Below are positions 52,253-64,000 of a stretch of DNA of 64,000 nt, in pieces (positions within the stretch are counted from its first letter, which is position 1; the number at the start of each line of letters is the position of its first letter). A model generated the notes under the pieces. That model was not told the origin of the DNA. It worked only from the letters and a program-made list of their open reading frames with translations, and ran no database searches. Both the position numbers and the translations under genes were made by a program. Source of the DNA: Desmodesmus armatus (Eukaryota > Chlorophyta > Chlorophyceae > Sphaeropleales > Scenedesmaceae); assembly GCA_007449985.2 (NCBI GenBank), contig VIIQ02000270.1, forward strand, positions 1 through 64,000, read 5' to 3'.

Positions 52253-55200
52253 GCCAGCTTGAACTTATGCATGCACAGTATTACAACAGGCATACAACGG
52301 AGACTCACAGGGTGTGTACATCATGTGTGGGCACCCAGGGCACTTCACTTGGTGCGGCACCTTGTACACAAGATGTCCAACGACTGCAATGTACAGCACA
52401 GACGGCACAAAGACATCACTCCAGTGCCGTTTGCTTCCCTCAGCCTCCATCACATTCACAGCCCACACACCAGTCGTCAATTGCGCAAGAAACTGCCCAG
52501 CTCATGCCTCGTTGTGCTTGCCAATAACTGCAAACTCTCGCTGAGTCCTGTTCAGGGCATGAAAGGAAACTCTGCAGCTGCAAACCGCGGAAGGCCGGGT
52601 GGCAAATGAGTACACGCCAATAGTGCCACCACACCATTCGTCTGCACAACAGTTGCAACTGGCGTCAGCTGAACTGACCACCCGAAAACAATATTGACCA
52701 CCGTGCTCCCCAGGAGCATCAGGGCACCGGGTGTGCTCTGTCCTTGGATGCAGCGATTCAGATCAGGCTTCAGTCAAGCAGTACAGGGGAAGTGCGCACT
52801 TCGGCATGCCAACCTTGGTGGGGTCACCACAATCAGCAATCGGGTGCGTCCCGCAACCCACATGGCATGTGGGCACACCTAAGACAAGGCGTTGCCGCTA
52901 TGCTAAATGTACGCCATGTACAGTGCAGTGCAACTGTTGGCCCATCGTAGTAAAGAGTCCTATCCTGGCGAGCATACCTGGCCACTTTGAGCATGCTGCA
53001 CAGCAGCCATCAAGCCGCTGAGGACACAAAGCGATGGGGCTGCTGAGTAGCAGCAACATATGCCTGCGCATACCCAACAACCCGAGAGTGCAACAAAACC
53101 AGTCTAAACAGCCCTGGCTGATACTTACTTATCTTCAAACCTGGCCGACTTGTCAAACAAAAGTAAAGGCACACTGAGCAGGAGAGCTCCCTCTATACAG
53201 TGTACAACAAGGCTACTGCCTGCATGCTGACAACTTTTGAGAACAGGCTGGAGAGGTTCAGGGAAACAAAACAGTTCAGGGGAACAAGTGGCAATGGTGT
53301 TTCCCGGAGGTGGTGGTATGCACCATGGGATGGGTGCCAGGGCAGCAGGTGGGGGACACAGCAAGAATGGCAATCAAGAACATGTGCGTGCACGTTGCTG
53401 CTGTACACTACCATCCAGTTGAACAACCTACAGGGTGGTTGGCTGCACATGCTCTGTTGCACAAGGGACGCCAGGAACCAAGGCATGCAAAGGGTGCCAG
53501 CAATCAAGGCATGCGTACTCTGCATGCAGGAAGCCGAGCCATGTACACAAGGTTGAACACTGACAAATGTACTACTAATGAAACGCCCATGCGCACTCCT
53601 GCCACACCTGCGAACCAAGTCTGACAGTACATGTCTGGCACGCGGGAACCTCCTGCACAGCGTCAGTGCAGCCAACACATGCACAAAAGCAAACACACCA
53701 CACCCACTACTGCCAGTGGCAGTGCCAAACCTCCTACAAGCAAGCATGCTCGCACAGTGCACCATTGCCTCCTGCTGTCAGCCCTATGCTGCCCACAATT
53801 GTTTTACCAGATCATGCAGACACCAAGTCTGGCAGTAACTGTGTAGACACCTTCCATGCAAATGCCCTCGACAGGAGAGTACCCAAAAGGAAGTTCTGAG
53901 GTCTGCCGGGCTGGTCCTACTCACTCCTGGCATGTAGTGCCCTCAACATTCTTGCACATCCCTGCACCTAGGGCAGGCCTGCCCACAGCAGCGCTTGCAG
54001 GCACATAACATGGTAGATCCCTCTACCATGGGCGGCCCAGATGTGGCCTTCAACCCAATAACACAACCCCCGGGGGAGCCCTTGCCCGATGCCTGAACAC
54101 AAAGTGCCACAAGGCGTGCGGGATGTCTGGCCCAAAACTTCAGCATGCAGTGATAGTGAACCCTGGTTCCAGGTCTAGCCCAAGAACCCCTTCAAGCCTC
54201 ACTTGACTAGCAGCCCCCTGGAAGATGCACGTGCGCGTGGAGGTGACAACCACAGTCCCTCGATGCTTGAGCAACACCACTGGGTGAAGAACGCTGGTTG
54301 GGTGCTCGGCGCGTAGCACCCAAAACCGAATGAGCCCTCAACAACACAATGACCCCGCCACACCAGGGGGCACAAACGTTCCCAAGGTGAAGGCAGGCGG
54401 GGGCAGTGGCAAGCATGAAATGCAAGGGGAACCCCAGATGAGCACGACAACATGACAGATGTCAACAGATAAACTTACACTGTTGGCAACGCTTTGCATG
54501 AGTTGATCATGTATTTGAGTGCTGGAACAGATGGCAGGTGCAACTGACAAACATGCTACTTCGGCTGCTGCTGGGGCTCAGCAGGCCAACCGTGGTGCTG
54601 CGCCTGCTGTGAAAAAAGTACACGACCTTGTTGGCAGCTCAGCTGGCAGTGGAGCTATGACACGTGCCATTGGGCATGCTTGGCAACATATGCATCAGCC
54701 AGCTGTCAAGACAAACAAGGGCACATGCAGCCTGCAACACTGCATGGGGTGCACAAGACTGGTCAAGCTGGTGCATAATAAAGCCTTCATACTCATAGCA
54801 GCTCTGCTCAGCAGGCTGTGCGCAACACAAGTTATGCATGATGCAGCATGAAAGACACAAGGCTGAACAGTGCAGCCATGTGGTGCATGAGCCATCACCT
54901 TCCCGCTGCCCGCCCCTGAAAATTTGCAAAGCTAGCGCAACCCTGCATCTCAGCCAAGTTGGCCGTGTACCCGGCACCAACCACAACGACCAGCACAGCA
55001 TCAAACCACACCACCTGCATATTGGGCTGGACACTGTACAAAGAAACCCTGCACACGTCCAACAGCCTGCGGCCACCTCGCCCCAAGCAAGCCTGCAAAC
55101 CAGGCACAGCCTTGCACAATCGGTCTGTAGAGATGATCTGCAATGCTCAAAAGCCACTTGGGCTGCAGATGCCATGCGGCACGTGATACAGCCTTATTTC

Positions 55201-56550
55201 TACCCGGCGGTTGTTGAGACAGAAACAGCATGCACAGGTACCATGAAGGCCCTCAACAAAGCACAGGCAGATGATGCAAACCAGCTCATGCGCTCACAAC
55301 AGTGTCAGCACACTGCATCACAGCCGACACAACAGCTGCATGGACTTCATGGCAGGGCTGTGATCCCTCACGTGCTGTATGTTTCCGGTGTGACGCCTGT
55401 CTGAAATGAATCTAGCAAAACACAGCAGAAGGCTGCGTGGCTCGGTGCTATCAAGGTTCGACCATCATCGGGCCTGCAGACACACAAAACACACAACCTG
55501 CCGCCTGCAGGTCCTATGCAAGCATCGTTTTTTTCAGGCAAGGTGCCCAACATGTACACAGCATCCCGGATGTTGCTGAACAACCCGGTGTAGAGTCCCT
55601 GTCCCATCCTGCCCTGGACACTAGTAATGCCGCTGCTCAGGCTGTACACACAAGGCTGACTGACAGCAACTACCGCTGCTGCAGCAGTCCCATAGGCAGT
55701 GATGATCTGCACATGTGCGATCACCTGCTCACACAACAAGGATGCGAACAAAGATGCAATAAAACTGTCCGCTGCAACCCCTGCTTATGAAACAACTGGA
55801 AGCTTCAACAAAAGCTTGACCAAGCGTGGTCCTGGTACTACCAGTCCTACTACCTAGCAAGTACATCAACAATGTACATGTATGCTGCACAACCTGCGTG
55901 CTTTTTGGCTCCTACAAGGTTAAACACCCAAAAGGGTGGAAGAACTCAGGCACCTGATCATCCTAAAAAGCAGTACTGCCCAGCGGGCACATGGCACACT
56001 GCCAGGTCAGGTGCTGATCCACAGGATGCTCATTCAGGGGTTGGCATGGGACCCTTGTTGGATGGGTCGCGCAGACACAGAAATGACAAAGCAACGAAAC
56101 CAGCAAACCACACCAGCAAGGATGTCCCACACACAACAAACTTATACGACAATGAGATTGACCCCTGCCAACCAAACTGTCGCCTGTTACCAGCATCAGT
56201 GTTGCAAGTAAGTGACCTCTCACAATGCACCCGACATACACAAGGGATCAACCCTATGCTGCTGGGCTCCAGGTGGCGCCAAACAGACTACCAAAACAAC
56301 ACCCATGTTGTTCAACCGCAGACCCCGAACCAATGTCAACCCTGTGCCAAAGACAATGCGGTTTGGGGAACACCACCGCTAGACCCAGCAACACACCTTG
56401 AGCCCACACAGCCTGCAGGAGAGCATGCATGCATGGCTGAGATTAGTGCCGCCCATCACAGTGACAAGACAACATGCAACAGACCAACAGAGCTGCGTGC
56501 CTGCCTGCTGCCGCAGGCAAAGATTGGCCTTCACGCTCGATGGCGGCCCC
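52253..56550. other. spacer downstream of ankyrin gene 3, duplicated non-coding DNA
   Basis: No supported gene. 52740-53060 resembles 61530-62170, 53640-53830 resembles 63010-63180, and 55000-55870 resembles 47080-47900. Confidence 0.45.
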
Positions 56551-57796
56551 TCAGTCACGGCTGCGCTTGCTCTTGTGCTGGGGGCTGGGGCTGCGCTCGC
56601 GCCGCTCCTGCTCAAGCTTGGACTCCTCCGCTGCAGCAGGGACTGGCCGCTGGAGTGCTGCTGCTGCTGCTGCCTGCACATCATCCTGCCCAGCATGACC
56701 CGCAGCGAACCATGAGGAGGGCCGCTTGCGGCTCGGACCAGCTTGGTCACGCCCGGAAGGGCCCGAGGGGGCGGCATCAGATGCTGCAGACCCTGTGAAG
56801 GAGCTGTTGGTTGCTGTCGCAAGCACCTCTGCAGCTAAGGAAGGGGTTGCGGCCTTCGGCTGCACCGCTGAGCCGGGGCTCTGTGAGCCCTTGGGCAGCA
56901 CAGCCACACCCGCCCTGGCTGCTGCGGCTGTGGCACCACCAGCTGCTGCAGATGAGGAAGGGCCTGCAGCATGTGGCTGCACTGATAGGCCGGTGCTGTT
57001 GAACAGCCCAGCTACTGCACACTCAGCAGGGGCAGCAGCGGCATAGTTGGGGCCCTGCTGCTGCCAGAAGGGGTTGTGCCACCCGTCCAGAGAGGCGGCG
57101 GCAGCAGCAGCGTCCTGACCAGCAGCAGCAGCAGCAGCAGCCAGGGGAGCCGCGAGGGGCTCCTGGATGCTGCCACTGCCGTGCCCAGTTGTTGGCTGCT
57201 GCTGCTGCTGTGCCTGTGCTGCAGCGGCCTCTGCCTGCTGCCGTGCAAACTCCTGCTTCTCCCGTGCGAAAGCCCGCTGCTCCTCTGCAAATGCCTCCCG
57301 CTGCCGTGCAAGCTCCTGCTGCTGCCAGTGAATGCCGTGAAACAGTGACTCCCGTGCAAATGCCTCCCGCTGTTGTTGGAGAGATTTCTCCCCAGCAACC
57401 AGCTGCAGCTGCCGCCGGTCAACGTCTAGCACCCGATCATGTAACCGCTTCCTCCACCGAAGCGTTCCCTGTTGTTCAGTATGCAGCTGCTGCCGCAAGG
57501 CTTGCACCAGCTGCTGAGCAGCAGCCTGCTCCTGCTGCCTTTGCTGCTCCCACCGGCGCAGGCCCCGCTCCCAGGCATCCAGCTGCTGCTGCCGGTGGGC
57601 TTGCTCCCGAGCAACATCCTGCTGCTGCTGCTGCTGGTCCAGGCCCCGCTCCCAAGCATCCAGTTGCTGCTGCCGTTGGTCAAGGGCTTGCTCCCGAGCA
57701 GCATTCCGCTGCTGCTGCTGGCCCACACCCCCCTCCCCAGCAGCATCCTGCTGCTGCTGCTGCTGCTGCTGGCCCACACCCCCCTCCCCAGCAGCA

Positions 57797-57835
<39 letters not shown>

Positions 57836-58054
57836 CCCACACCCCCCTCCCCAGCAGCATCCTGCTGCTGCTGCTGCTGCTGCTGCTGGCCCACACCCCC
57901 CTCCCCAGCAGCATCCTGCTGCTGCTGCTGCTGCTGGCCCACACCCCCCTCCCCAGCAGCATCCTGCTGCTGCTGCTGCTGGCCCACACACCCCTCCCCA
58001 GCAGCATCCTGCTGCTGCTGCTGCTGCTGGCCCACACCCCCCTCCCCAGCAGCA

Positions 58055-58087
<33 letters not shown>

Positions 58088-58162
58088 CCCACACCCCCCT
58101 CCCCAGCAGCATCCTGCTGCTACTGCTGCTGCTGCTGGCCCACACCCCCCTCCCCAGCAGCA

Positions 58163-58195
<33 letters not shown>

Positions 58196-58219
58196 CCCAC
58201 ACCCCCCTCCCCAGCAGCA

Positions 58220-58258
<39 letters not shown>

Positions 58259-59402
58259 CCCACACCCCCCTCCCCAGCAGCATCCTGCTGCTGCTGCCGC
58301 AAGTCCTGGCCCTGCTGCATATCAGCCTGGTGCTGCTGCCAAAGGCTGCGGGATCGCTCCCAAGCATCCTTCTGGATGACTGCCGCCAGTGCATGGCTGG
58401 CAACAGAAAGGGCGTGCAGGTCACCCTCCTTGAACAGTATGTTGATTTCCGCATCCAGCGCAAACCCTGCTGCTAATGGGCTAGCAGCCATCGCTGCTTT
58501 GAACACCATGTAGAAGATATCTACGTCCGCTGCTGCCGGCTGACCCCCTGCCTCTGCCTCTCTGCCCAGCATGCGGAGGATCTGCTGCATGCCCTCTGCG
58601 GCCGCCTGGCCCCCTGCCGCTAGCCCTGGTCGCCCTCCCCAATGCCCTCTGCTGCTGCCTGCCCCGCTGCCCCTAGCCCCTGGTTGCCCTCCCCAATGCC
58701 CTCTGCCGCCGCCTGCCCCCCTGCCCCTGCCTCAAGCCCCTGGTCGCCCTCCCCAATGCTGTCGCTGTCGCTGTCACCCTCCCAACTGCTGTCGCTGTCA
58801 CTCTCCCCATTGCTGTCGCTGTCACCTTCCCAATTGCTGTCGCTGTCACTGTCACTTCCCCAAGGGCTGTCGCTGCCGCTGTCACTCTCACTCTCCCGAC
58901 TGCTGTCGCTGTCCCCATCACTGCTGCTGGCAGCATTCCCACCGCGGCACACTGCAAACGCGGCTTTTGTCAGCGCTTCTTCTGTGAACTCTGCGATGCG
59001 TGGGTGTTTCAAGAAGGCTTTCACAACCTCTATCTGCTGGTACTTGGCTGCCATCATCAGGGCCGTGTCGCCAGCGCTGTCCTGCTGGGTGTGATCAGCA
59101 CCCCGGCTGAGCAGCAGGGTTACGACCTGCACATTGCTGTCGGGTGGAGCGTGGTACACAGCAACGTGCAGAGGGGTTTGGCCCCGCACGTCGCGAATGT
59201 TGGGGTCTGCGCCCCACTCACTGTCAAGGACTACCTTCAGCACATCCTTGCTGCCCCTGATTGCTGCGGCGTGCAGCGGGGTGCTGCCGTCGTTGCTGCG
59301 GCGAGCATTAATGTTTGCCCCTTCGCACAGGAGGTACTGCACAATGTCCGGAGTGTGGTGCTGGCAGGCAATGTACAGTGCGCAGTCCAAATCCTGCTGC
59401 AT
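56551..59402 (-). CDS. ankyrin-repeat/coiled-coil protein 3 (with a frame break and an in-frame TAG)
   Basis: Starts at the ATG at 59402 (MQQDLDCALYIACQ). Ankyrin repeats (GANINARRSNDGSTPLHAAA, GADPNIRDVRGQTPLHVAVY, GADHTQQDSAGDTALMMAAK) are followed by a Ser/Asp/Glu-rich linker and short EGIGEGDQG repeats. The frame breaks at 58624-58626, where one extra G restores GDQGLAAGGQAAAEGMQQIL. It continues through the middle domain (LHALSVASHALAAVIQ) into eleven (Gln)n-DAAGEGGVG repeats. A CAG-to-TAG change at 58120-58122 interrupts one Gln run, after which the frame remains open to 56551. The coiled coil (RQQQLDAWERGL, QEFARQQAEAA) and the tail with RKRPSSW and RSPSPQHKSKRSRD follow. Either a damaged gene or a gene with two consensus errors. 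Confidence 0.75.
57715..58290 (-). repeat. coding minisatellite, eleven (Gln)n-DAAGEGGVG units
   Basis: The constant 27-bp part (GATGCTGCTGGGGAGGGG on the minus strand plus GTGTGGGC) alternates with CAG runs of about 4-12 codons. One unit has Cys for Gly. Unit length varies only through the CAG run, and all changes stay in frame. Confidence 0.9.
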
Positions 59403-62400
59403 GCTGGGTGGGCAGCTGGACTACAGGAACCTGCACAGCAAATGAGTGGCAGGGGGCAACACACAGGGGCTTGATAACACCAAGTGAAACATCCCACCCG
59501 CCCCAACCGACACAGTGCCGCAGCAACATGAGCAGGTGCGGTAGGGCTGGGGTGCCTGGCTGTCAAACTGGGGACTCAGTAGAGGCAGACAAGCTTGGCT
59601 GTCCAATGGGGTCGTTCCAGCAGTATGATTGGCACCCAACCAGAAGGGCACGATGCTTGTCAGGTTGCAGCATACATGCTTCCCAGCGCACATGATCCAC
59701 CCACCTCGGACTGGGTTATTGCCTGATTGTTGGTCGTTGTGGCAGATGGAGCGCCAGGAACGCAACACTGTGATATCACACGCACCAAAGGTCGCTTCGA
59801 AGGCCAGTGCCAGCAGCTGTGCGACCCTGTATGCAGCCACAGTGCAGCACAACATCAGTGGTTTGGTGACCAAGTGGACCAGCTCTGTCTGGGGCCACAG
59901 GGGCAAAGCATCCGTGCACTCAAAGATGTGTTATCATATTGCTGACGATCCACTAGTTCCGGTGCAGCAAGAAGCATCACAGGTTGGGCTCCACGATGCT
60001 GACCGTGCTGAGCTGCCCCACGCTCAGCTGAAGGCATCAGGCACTGCCTTGGGCATCAAATACGCACCTGAGGGGCTTAAGGGTTTGGAAAGAGAGCACA
60101 GTGGGTGCAGCGGTGGCCCTGGGTCAGTTGTATCAGGTCGCGATCTGGAGCGACAACTATCGATTGAGTGTACAAGGCCGTAGTTTGAGATTTGAATACA
60201 GGCAGGAAGATGGTTCTAGTGCTTCCATCGCCTCTGCATCTGAGTACATGTCTTCCTTGGGTCACAAGAGCCCTGAACCCCAAGGGCACAATTGCCCTCT
60301 TGTGTTTTGCCGTGTTGCCTGCTGCTTACCTTCAGGGGTAGCCCTTACTACCCCTGCTTACCTTTTCCTGCAGCACTTTTGGAACCCAACCAAGAAGCAA
60401 GCAGTAATGTGAATCCCTTTCCGAGATGATCAGTCTACATCTTGATCTAGAGAAGGGACTTGGGACAAAGCCAGGTCAACCTGGGATGAATAAAGACCAA
60501 AACGAGGGAGACATTTGCTTGATAATCTCACGGAATCAAGCAGCAGTTGAAGCTATCAGCAGCTGCTGCAGTGAGCACTGACTGCAGAACTGCCGAAGGC
60601 TGTCTGACAACTTGCCGTGAATGCTTGGAGACAGAGTTGTACCAGGCCATGAAAAGGCTGGGCCGGCCACTTTCCGGTGTGCAAGATCATTAGCAAGGGC
60701 AGCGATTGCTTCAATAATGACCAAGGACATCATCACGACACCAAGGCTGGCACCTGCATGCAAAGAGTCCCTGCCACCACGCAGGGACCCCAAGCTGGCT
60801 GGCGGTGGTCATGGCATATGCTCAAGCCATGGGCAGGGAGAAGCGGCTGCGCTGTGCCACAGTGCACACACGTGCACAAACTACGCTGTGCACATGCATG
60901 CGCAGAGAACTCTAGCTGATACCAAGCAGCCGTGCCAGTTGGTACACACATCAACATGCACTGCACCGCTATCCCCTTCAACACACGATGCAGACTCTCA
61001 CCGTATGCGCAGCGTGTGTGGGCTACACATGCAATACGCCAAAGGTCCAATCGATCGCGCAGCACCTCACGAAATAAGGCCCCTTGTACATAGCCGATAC
61101 AACGGCTGCACTCAGTACAGGTTGTACATCATACATGGTACAACACTCCAGCGCGTCCTACAGGCAACACCCTGCATCAACACCCTGCATCAACACCCTG
61201 CATTCACAGCTGCAGCCGACACACCTGCCACCCAAAAAAAGCACAAAAGCTGCCAAGCTGACAACACGCTAGCCGTGCTTGCCATGTGGCACTGCTGAAA
61301 CATGATTCCGCAACAGGCTTGTGCTGCACACTGCTGCCTGAACAGCCTGTACAGTTGCTGCTGCCTTTTCAAAATTCAGCAGGGCTTGGCTCTCTGCGCT
61401 AATGATTATAACAGAGCGCCAAGTGGTGCATGGGCACTCAACATGAACGCCAGCTCACTACCTCAAAGCACACACTCGTTGTGTACTACTTCACCACCAT
61501 GCACTCTCTCCTCAGATGCGACAACTGGCACAACAACTCAATCAGACAATGTAGGCAAGCTGCCAACCTTGGTTGCGTCACCAAAATCAGCATATTGGGT
61601 GCATGGTGCTTCACAGGTGTGCACTATAGGGAGCCAAAGGCTCACCAATGGCCCCATTAACGACACCATACCAAGGGCCTATGCAGCAACACCAAAACTG
61701 TCTGTCTGGTCCTCTCTAGACTGGGTGCCGCAGCTACGCAAGCAACCAAACAGCCATGTGCAGTATAGTACACCAGTGCAGTGCAACTGTTCCCCAGCCC
61801 TAGTGCAGACTCTCATCTTGCAAGGATCCTTGACGCCTGGGACCTGTCTGAGCAGCAGCAGTCAAGCCCCTTGGGGTACAAAGACAGGGCTGTTGAGTAG
61901 CAGCCACACATGCAGGTGCATGCGCCAAGAAACCAATGGCCACATATTGACAGGCATGTGCAGCAACCACAAACCTCTACACAACTTGAAGGTGCCGCCG
62001 CTATGCTCAACAGCCATGTACTAGAGTAAGTGCAGTGCAACGACTGGTCCATCCATGGTACAAAGTCGTCACCTGCCGGGCATGCTTGGGTCCTGTTTGA
62101 GCAGCACCCACCAAGCCCCTCAGGTACAAAGCAGGGCTGCTGAGTTGCAGCAGCACATGCAGGTACATGCCCGCAAAATCAAGAGCACCAGTACATCGCT
62201 GCCGTGGCGTATGTATGTCTTGGGCTTGATGCTCCAAAACCCCAACTGGAGCATGACACACACTGAACAGGAACGCGCCTTCTACACAAGGCTATCATCT
62301 TCGTGCTGTACATCTTCTGACGGAAAGGCTGGACAGGTTCAAGTTGGAAGAGCATAACGTGTACCTCAGGTGGTGCATGCATGTGCCACACAGTAGGTGC

Positions 62401-63461
62401 AGTATTAGTGAGAAGCAGGCTAGGGCAAGAGTGGCAGTACGCAAACAAATCACAACCATGCTGTGCAGATGCATACTGCTTCCGGTGGCGGCCCTTCACA
62501 GGCAGGGTGGTTGACTGTATATGCACATGCAGAAAATCAAAAGCTCTGGAGGAGCAAGGTCTGGCCAAGCATACGCTGCATACAAGAGGCCCAAATCTCT
62601 TTAACCAACAACAATACAGTCAGCCTGAGGGCCCCAAGCAAACATAGAACAGTTGAACACACCGCGCCCAATGCAGCCACACCTCATGCATTACAGGCCT
62701 GGCCATGCCGGCCTTGCAGGGGGAAGGTTAGCCCTCCTACGCAACGTCATTGCAACCAACAATGTACAACAGTAGAACACCATGCCCAGTGCCAGCCACA
62801 CCTCATGCAAACCAGGCCTGGCTAGGCATACCTTGCATGCAGGAGGCCAAGCCCTCCTACTAGCCTAGTACTACAGTGTAGTACACATCATGAGACACAC
62901 AAACAATGACACCGGGGAGTACACCACGGCAACTATTGCTGCCGCACCTACTGCAAAACAGGGCACCTGGTTATGCCTGTTTTGAGGCCATCCCTCCTGC
63001 ACATGTCAGTGTGACCATCACACAGGGACAAGTGACACATCACACCCACTGCTTCCACACCTCCTGCTAGCAATGACACTCCCACAGTGCAAGTGCACCA
63101 GCGACACCCACTGCTTTCAGCCCTGTGCGGCCTACATTCGCAGTACCAGATCATGCAATCACCAAGCTCTGTTCTTACTGAGCAGGCAACCCCTGGCACA
63201 AAACGAATGCTGTCGCAACCGACAACACTGTCACAGCCCAACAACATGCTGTGATCTACACAACCAGAGTTATGCACAGGCATGCACGTGCCAGATTCCC
63301 AGACCATGCGGCCAGCTGCAGCTCATTCATGGCAACCCTCATCTGTGGCCCTCGTTGGATTGGTGACTCATGCCACTCCCCATGTCCCCTGTACCAGCAC
63401 CAGCACCTGCTGCTGCTGCTGCTGCAGCCTTCCTGGCATGTGGCTTGCTGCTGCTCGTGCC
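59403..63461. other. spacer upstream of ankyrin gene 3 and downstream of gene 4
   Basis: The 5' leader of gene 3 with an acceptor is conserved next to 59402. A plus-strand open frame at 59629-60183 and another at 60101-60412 (LGQLYQVAIWSDNYRLSVQG, RSLRFEYRQEDG) may be a broken protein remnant, but no family was recognised. 61530-62170 contains at least two internal copies of a segment (cagtgcaac...gggctgctgagt) also found at 52920-53060. No firm gene. Confidence 0.4.
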
Positions 63462-64000
63462 TCATGATCGGCTGCGCTTCTGCCTGTGCTGAGGGATGGG
63501 GCTGCGCTCACACCCCTCGAGTTCACAATTTGACTCCTCAGCCAGGGAAGCTGCAGCGCTTGCCTTCTGCCCAGACGCTGCTGCTGCTGCTGCCATACGC
63601 ACACCAGGGGCCTTCACAGCTAGCCGAGCAGCGGCTGCAACAGCAGCTGTAGTGGGAGCGCCAGCTGGGCGAGTATCAACTGCTGTGGTAGTTGCTGCTG
63701 CGGACGAGGGCGGGAACGGGGCTTGTGGGTGCACTGCTGCTGAGTCAGGGCTTAGTGAGCCCTTGAGCAGCACAGGTTCTCCTACCCTGGCACCTGCGTG
63801 AGTGGCCCCCTTGGCAGCCCCAGCAGGGGTGGTAGGCTGGTGGGGTGGGCAGTGCTGCTCCTGGCGCTGCTGCTGCGGTGGTGGCAACTGCTGCTCTGGG
63901 AACGGCTTCTGCGGCAGCTGCTGCTGCGGCTGGTGCTTCCACGGTGACTGCAGTGGCTGCTGCTGCGGCCAGGAGTGCCAGAGGCTGCGTTCGCAGTCCC
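63462..64000 (-). CDS. ankyrin/coiled-coil family protein 4 (C-terminal part, cut by window end)
   Basis: The minus-strand frame is open from the window edge to the TAG/TGA-terminated tail at 63462. It begins RSLWHSWPQQQPLQSPWKHQ, comparable to RSRSLWQQHQADMQQG of gene 3, then a Gln/Pro-rich stretch, then LLKGSLSPDSAAVHPQA, matching LPKGSQSPGSAVQPKA in gene 3, an Ala-rich region, AEESNCELEGCERSPIPQ and a basic end QKRSRS. The N-terminal ankyrin part, if present, lies beyond 64000. The tail is the best-conserved part of the family and supports the assignment even without ankyrin repeats in view. Confidence 0.7.
   Translation of the reverse strand, partial: DCERSLWHSWPQQQPLQSPWKHQPQQQLPQKPFPEQQLPPPQQQRQEQHCPPHQPTTPAGAAKGATHAGARVGEPVLLKGSLSPDSAAVHPQAPFPPSSAAATTTAVDTRPAGAPTTAAVAAAARLAVKAPGVRMAAAAAASGQKASAAASLAEESNCELEGCERSPIPQHRQKRSRS

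Noticed and set aside
58120..58122. TAG reassigned to glutamine, as in some ulvophyte algae
   Set aside because: TAG ends the RING gene right after its last zinc ligands and ends gag in both retroelement copies; a single CAG-to-TAG change is better explained as mutation or error.

Overview
The window looks like nuclear DNA of a green alga, most likely a chlamydomonadalean chlorophyte. The reasons are short exons with GT-AG introns, a plant-type INO80 ATPase, very abundant CAG/CTG runs coding for poly-Gln and poly-Ala, long poly-C and poly-G tracts in introns, and TGTAA polyadenylation signals downstream of several genes. The species itself is an inference. No rRNA, tRNA, CRISPR or bacterial-type operon was seen.

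Layout. 1-11206 (+): most of an INO80-type SNF2 remodeller gene, from the end of the DBINO region to the stop; the 5' end lies outside the window. Many of its exons have a decayed partial copy in a neighbouring intron. About 12976-16230 (+): an unidentified poly-Gln/poly-Ala protein gene containing a 183-bp exon-intron tandem array. 18492-23367 (+): a multi-exon gene for a secreted Cys-rich protein. 26087-27096 (-): a coiled-coil protein ending in a KGxxGE motif, head to head with a RING-finger gene (27195-27913, +). 31122-32258 (-): the first of four ankyrin/coiled-coil genes; the others are at 49244-50998, 56551-59402 and 63462-64000 (cut by the window end), all on the minus strand.

33751-46203 is a nested mobile-element block. 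An outer element with 18-bp inverted repeats and flanking TTAA (piggyBac-like signature) holds an LTR-internal-LTR-internal-LTR array. The internal parts carry a gag gene but no visible protease, reverse transcriptase, RNase H or complete integrase, which is the layout of a non-autonomous gag-only retrotransposon (TR-GAG type). The repeat period is 4898 bp and the copies look identical.

The ankyrin genes at 49-64 kb sit in non-coding spacers that are diverged copies of each other, so that part looks like an old local segmental duplication. Several genes read correctly only if single bases missing from homopolymer runs are allowed for; consensus errors in the assembly are the simplest explanation, with pseudogenisation as the alternative. 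Exon coordinates were read by eye from splice sites and family conservation and have not been checked against transcripts.
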